Origin: Bryoerythrophyllum caledonicum
Lineage: Eukaryota > Streptophyta > Bryopsida > Pottiales > Pottiaceae
Direction of reading: 5' to 3'
Assembly: GCA_963971425.1 (NCBI GenBank)
Contig: OZ020523.1
Coordinates: forward strand, 19,635,105 to 19,699,104
Length of the DNA: 64,000 bases
The position numbers were made by a program, and so were the translations under genes. This document shows, piece after piece, positions 60,198-64,000 of the stretch. The first letter of the stretch is position 1. Each line of letters starts with the position of its first letter. The notes below the pieces were generated by a model that saw only the letters and a program-made list of their open reading frames with translations, did no database searches and was not told where the DNA came from.

Positions 60198-61552
60198 CCA
60201 AAAGACTCCATGGACTACAAAATATCCTCAGAGCAGAACTCATGGCCATTTACAAAACACTACAAATCGTCACAACGAAATACAAAAATGAACCCGCACA
60301 TATATTCACCGATTGTATAAATGCACTTTACCTACTTAACACTCAAATAACACACCCTACCCTTCATAACAGTCACCCCGACCAAACTATATTAACATCA
60401 ATGGTCCAAATGTTACAAAATCGTACACAAATCACAACCCTCCATAAAGTGAGAGCCCATGCCAACATTGATGGCAACGAACAAGCAGACAAATTAGCAA
60501 AAGAAGGCCGAGAGAAAACATACAAAAATGCCAAAGACCCACACGAACATGCCCATGCTACCCCATACTACTTTCAGAAAGAAGATTGGCCTTCCAAAGA
60601 AGATACCCCCGACAAAGGCCCAATTAGATTCTTGGGCAAATATCTCAAAAAACAAGACCTCTACAACAACCTTGATACAATCTCAAAGAATATTCCTAAC
60701 ATAGAAAAATGGACCAACAATAAAGACATTGACAATGAATTGTCTACAAATTTCTGGAAAAATCCAATTATTTCAGACTCACAAATAACATGCCTCATTA
60801 AATTTCGTACCGGTCAATACATGGGAAACGCCCGCAAACAACTCTTCTTTGGAATTGAAAGATTCCCATCCATAACATGCCCCATATGCCCCTCAACAGA
60901 CCCTGACACATGGCTCCACGTTTTACTTAAATGCCAAAACCACCACATACACTCTTTAATCGTCAAAAGACATAATAAAGCGGTATGGGAAGTTCGTAAA
61001 CTAATCACCTCCTGTAACAAATCGAGATGTTTTATACTAATGAACGCCGGCACTTATAACAACAATCCACAAGAAAATACGGTCCCTCATTGGCTGCTCC
61101 CATGCTCATGCTCGACTCAAAGGTGTCATTGTAATGCTAGGCTCAAACCGGACATCCATTGTGTTAAAGGCTTACCATATAATGACCCACCACCCAATAA
61201 CATCAACCAAGGCTACACCATCCAATTCATTGAATTCACATATTGCAACGACAGATTTTCCCCAAAAACAATCCAAAATAAAATAGATAAATACCAACCC
61301 CTTACTGAGGACATCATTTCCCTCGGATGGAATGTGGACCCCCTAATTGTTATCACATCACGCGCTCGTGCCACCACCTTTATTCCATCTATGAAAACCC
61401 TAGAAGATACCTTCAAAATACCCAATGAATCAATCAAAAACACCTTTAAAAACATTAACACCATCGCCACTCAATATGCCATGTCCATTTTACTACATAA
61501 ACGCAAAATTGAAAACAACCAAGTCCTTCTCGATATACAAGACCCCCCTTGA
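59978..61552 (+). pseudogene. LINE RNase H, CCHC finger and restriction-like endonuclease domain, plus copy
   Basis: Frame -1 relative to the RT-linker, open from about 59978. RNase H: YYTDGSF at 60089, ILRAELMAIYK, FTDCINALYLL, VRAHANIDGNEQADKLA at about 60450-60500. Then FRTGQYMGN and the finger CPICPSTDPDTWLHVLLKC (CX2C-X9-H-X4-C) at about 60879-60935. The C-terminal part ARLKPDI (61140), IQFIEFTYCND (about 61220-61255), KIDKYQPL (about 61283-61306) and GWNVDPL has the PD...E...K-x-x-K-Y layout and CCHC neighbour of the restriction-like endonuclease of R2-type elements. This part is itself intact. The RLE call is motif-based and needs a structure-level test. Confidence 0.75.
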
Positions 61553-61769
61553 TTTCACCCCCCGTTTTGATTTATTTTGATTGGTTAGTCTATAGTTCTA
61601 GGCTGCTTGCTTTATTGCTTTGGGGTTCTCTTGGCTGCTTGCTTGGTTGGTTGGAGGTTTCGTTTGTTGAGGTTATGATTTGCGAGTTTCTAGCTATTCG
61701 TTGCAATGGTTGCCTTGTTTGTGATTGGTTGGTTGATTGGTTGGTTGGTCTCTGGTTCTTTGGCTACTT
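61553..61769 (+). other. LINE 3' UTR, GGTT-rich
   Basis: Between the ORF2 stop and the shared tail, with many TTGGTTGGTT words. No coding signal. The strand composition switches here from A/C-rich to G/T-rich. Confidence 0.6.
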
Positions 61770-61912
61770 GTTACATAATGTCTACCCTCGAGAGAGGGAA
61801 GTAGTTCCAGCTTACTAATTCCTTGTCCAGTGGGCATGGTCTTAGTAGTGGAACGAACAGACACTTTATTCACGCCGGCTTCCTTCGGAGGCCGGCGTTC
61901 TTCTTCTTCTTT
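61770..61912 (+). repeat. LINE 3' tail with hairpin and TTC repeat
   Basis: ACATAATGTCTACCCTCGAG, then GGGCATGGTCTTAGTAGTGG, AACAGACACTTTATTC, and a hairpin (CGCCGGCTTCC / GGAGGCCGGCG, TTC loop) immediately followed by TTCTTCTTCTTC. Same layout as 33259-33402, 46777-46925 and the SINE at 5241-5591. Confidence 0.88.
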
Positions 61913-63440
61913 GCAACATTCCACGGTGCTATGGCAAAGTCTCAATCGGGAGAGATATGCTCCGTCATTAGCCCGATGAAGTCATACAAATTTTTGTCAA
62001 ATAAAGAAACAAAGAATGATGTTTGAGGAAGTAATAAGAACTCCAACTAACTTAATCAATCCAGTTTTCTTCGAAACTTTGCGGATTATTCGATCATGAA
62101 GAAGATGCCAGGTAGACCATAAATATAAAATAATCAACAAAATACATAAACATGACAAAATACATAAACATGAAAGAATCAACAAGTGGAGCGATTGTTC
62201 AATCTTAAAGAAGACGTCAAAGAAGATGTCAAATCTAAATGAAACAAAGCCTCTCAAGGGCATCCATCAAACAAAACAAATGCGGAAAATCAATAATTAT
62301 TAATGATCAATTCAAAAAGCACCTCAATAGAGCTGGTGATAAGGGCATTCCAATTGATGAGCTTTGTGAATTGAAAATGTTAGGTTGATCTACTTAATAT
62401 TGAGAAATAAATACTAAAATGAATTGTAAACGCAGTTGTCCTATTCTTATAGAGTTGGACGGCTTTAATAAAAAAAAGGAGAGTTGAGAGAGACTAGATC
62501 ATACGGTTAGTCTTAGGTTTCTTAGTCTCTTTCAATAGATCTTTGTTTTTTTGAATTTTAGAGTCTTAAGATTGACTATGGATCAATGCCAAAGATGAGA
62601 GTATTGAGGAGGCTCTGAGAGTTGTGGTTTCAATATCTAATAGCTACTGTAATTATTGGCACTTGAGATTTGAATATAGTCATACGATAGAATTGAAGAT
62701 GAAGGAGACATGATAGAAAATTCCGCGCTAAATTTGGACATCTTAGAGCAAATTAACATGGGGAGGGAAAATATTTGAAAGCTTCCATTTTAGTGAAATT
62801 ACAAGGTCCTCATGTAATTGGAGGTTGAAGATACTATAAGTGTATCATTTCATAATATTGTAGAATCAGTGAAGGCACAAGAGTAAGTTCTCTCAATGAA
62901 TTTGCCGGTATATAGAGCAATGGTGAAGCATAAGATGGGGAAAATAATTGCTTTCATGGACGGTCTAAAGTTGTTCAATGTGCTGTTGTATGTTCTTGAT
63001 GGAATATACTTTGATTGGACTAGGCGAGTTGCAAAAAACACCAATAGAGTTTTTAGAAAGATATTGATGACTATTTTGATGAACTCTTTAATACATGCAT
63101 TAAGTATGGAGTGAGGTCGCTGAAGCCTACGATAATCTCCGTCATTAAAGATCATTCGAAATTAGAGAATTGCCATATGAATTGTTGTTGATCAATGACC
63201 ATGACCTTCAATATTAGTGGAAAAGATGACTACAAGCAATTTTTTGTCAATCACAAGCACTTGCACCTTTGATTTTGGACAAAGGAAATAGAGACAAGCA
63301 AGGCATTTGCGAGCGCATATTTGAATCAAATTTGAATTGATAAGAACTTGAATTTAAATAAATCGCATAATTCATGATACTTGTAAAATCGCATAATTTT
63401 ACAAGTATGATGATGATTTAAATAAATCGCATAATTTTTT
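61913..63440. other. Spacer with second copy of a decayed coding-like relic
   Basis: Segment 62640-63290 is related to 48230-48830: shared words around TTGTATGTTCTTGATGG, TACTTTGATTGGA and GATGAACTCTTTAATACATG, in the same order. Frames are short and interrupted (for example 62896-63114). The remainder shows nothing recognisable. Confidence 0.45.
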
Positions 63441-63465
63441 AGAGCATGAATGTAAATTCTAGGGG

Positions 63466-63850
63466 GCACTAACATCGGCACTTTACAAGAAGGCCTATCC
63501 AATCTTCTAAAATGGAACTACTAAAAAGGAGTGCCGATATCGGAACCCTCTAAAATATACATTCACGCTCTAAGATTGTTTGAGAGAACTCCAAAATGGT
63601 ATCACACTTCATTATCCAACAATCTAAGAATAAGTTATCAAGGGATGAAGTAGTAAATTCCAAGACTTCATCCGTTGATAACTTACTGTTAGAGTGTTGG
63701 ATGATAATGTGTGATACCATTCTAGAATTCTCTCAAAATTTTCTAGAATGTGAATGTAAATTTCAGAGGGTGCCGATGTCGGCACTTCTTTTTGGAAGTT
63801 CCATTTTCAAAGATTGGAAAGGCCTTCTTGTAGAGTGCCGATGTCGGCAC
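63466..63850. repeat. Foldback element, 185-bp imperfect inverted repeat
   Basis: Left arm 63466-63650 and right arm 63666-63850 are equal in length, separated by a 15-nt loop, and base-pair along their whole length at roughly 85% by eye (GTTATCAA(G/C)GGATGAAG near the loop; AAGAAGGCCT(A/T)TCCAATCTT near the outer ends). Each arm carries two copies, 65 bp apart, of the palindrome GTGCCGATGTCGGCAC or a variant (63466, 63531, 63770, 63835). No transposase frame; it could be a MITE-like element or a hairpin RNA source. Confidence 0.85.
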
Positions 63851-63985
63851 TCCCTTTAGAGGTTATCATTGTAAACAAAGGAAGACTGCCTGTGGAGTGC
63901 CGATGTTGGCACCACCTTTAGAGGTTCTCTTTTTAACAATAGAAAAGGCCTTTTTGAGGGATGATAATGTCTAAAATTCTTTTTG
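63770..63985. repeat. Tandem units carrying the GTGCCGATGTCGGCAC palindrome
   Basis: The palindrome is at 63770, 63835 and (with one change) 63897, each followed by words like CCTTTAGAGGTT and AAAGGCCTT. The right arm of the foldback therefore continues as a decaying tandem array to the window's end. Confidence 0.7.
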
Positions 63986-64000
63986 GAGGTTCTTTTAATA

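Larger units (their letters stand above)
48950..61912 (+). mobile_element. Dual-endonuclease LINE with 2A-like motif, plus copy
   Basis: About 13 kb: 5' region with tandem monomers (to 52044), ORF1 52045-53676, ORF2 53673-61552 in several frames, a GGTT-rich 3' UTR and a hairpin/TTC tail ending about 61912. The coding strand is strongly rich in A and C and poor in G throughout. ORF2 carries APE, RT, RNase H, CCHC and RLE-like domains. It is disabled by two frame changes (near 55020 and 56510), a TAG at 55784 and a D-to-N change in the RT active site. The 5' end is uncertain. Confidence 0.8.

Overview
The window is nuclear DNA of a land plant or close streptophyte relative. Three intron-containing genes with canonical GT-AG splice sites are present: a plant-type isoaspartyl peptidase/L-asparaginase, a CPYC glutaredoxin and a plastid-targeted membrane protein. 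The spacers are AT-rich and full of retroelements, minisatellites and decayed repeats. Nothing in the sequence fixes the species; long repeat-filled introns and the retroelement types would suit a bryophyte, lycophyte or fern, but that is inference.

Layout. 1-10.9 kb: non-genic, with short minisatellites (1.4, 1.95, 7.4 kb) and two copies of a tRNA-derived SINE (0.96-1.24 and 5.24-5.59 kb, minus strand). 10.9-13.9 kb: TATA box and five coding exons of the asparaginase (+). 14-18.7 kb: AT-rich sequence, probably first intron/upstream of the glutaredoxin. 18.74-27.58 kb: last four exons of the glutaredoxin (+); its last intron is 7.4 kb because it holds a very young Penelope-like retroelement with two nearly identical 1.44-kb direct repeats. 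27.65-29.3 kb: the plastid membrane protein (-, three exons), convergent with the glutaredoxin. 29.5-33.26 kb: nothing recognised.

33.26-61.91 kb is dominated by two diverged copies of one large (about 13 kb) non-LTR retrotransposon family in head-to-head orientation: a decayed minus copy (33.26 to about 46.6 kb) and a better preserved plus copy (about 48.95 to 61.91 kb). The family encodes an unfamiliar ORF1 and a very long ORF2 with a 2A-like motif (plus copy), an apurinic-type endonuclease, reverse transcriptase, RNase H, a CCHC finger and a C-terminal restriction-like (PD-x-E) domain. Two endonuclease types in one polyprotein is the architecture known from Dualen/RandI elements of green algae. 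Both copies place the RNase H/RLE part in the -1 frame at the same site. The element's 3' tail (hairpin plus TTC repeats) is shared with the SINEs at the left of the window, so LINE and SINE look like partners.

61.9-64 kb holds decayed sequence related to 48.0-48.8 kb and a striking 185-bp-arm foldback built around the palindrome GTGCCGATGTCGGCAC.

Best candidates for a less-described system: the intron-borne Penelope-like element (spliced ORF1 starting in its repeat, no nuclease domain, ORF2 in -1 overlap, in-frame read-through into the glutaredoxin's last exon) and the dual-endonuclease, 2A-bearing LINE with its SINE.
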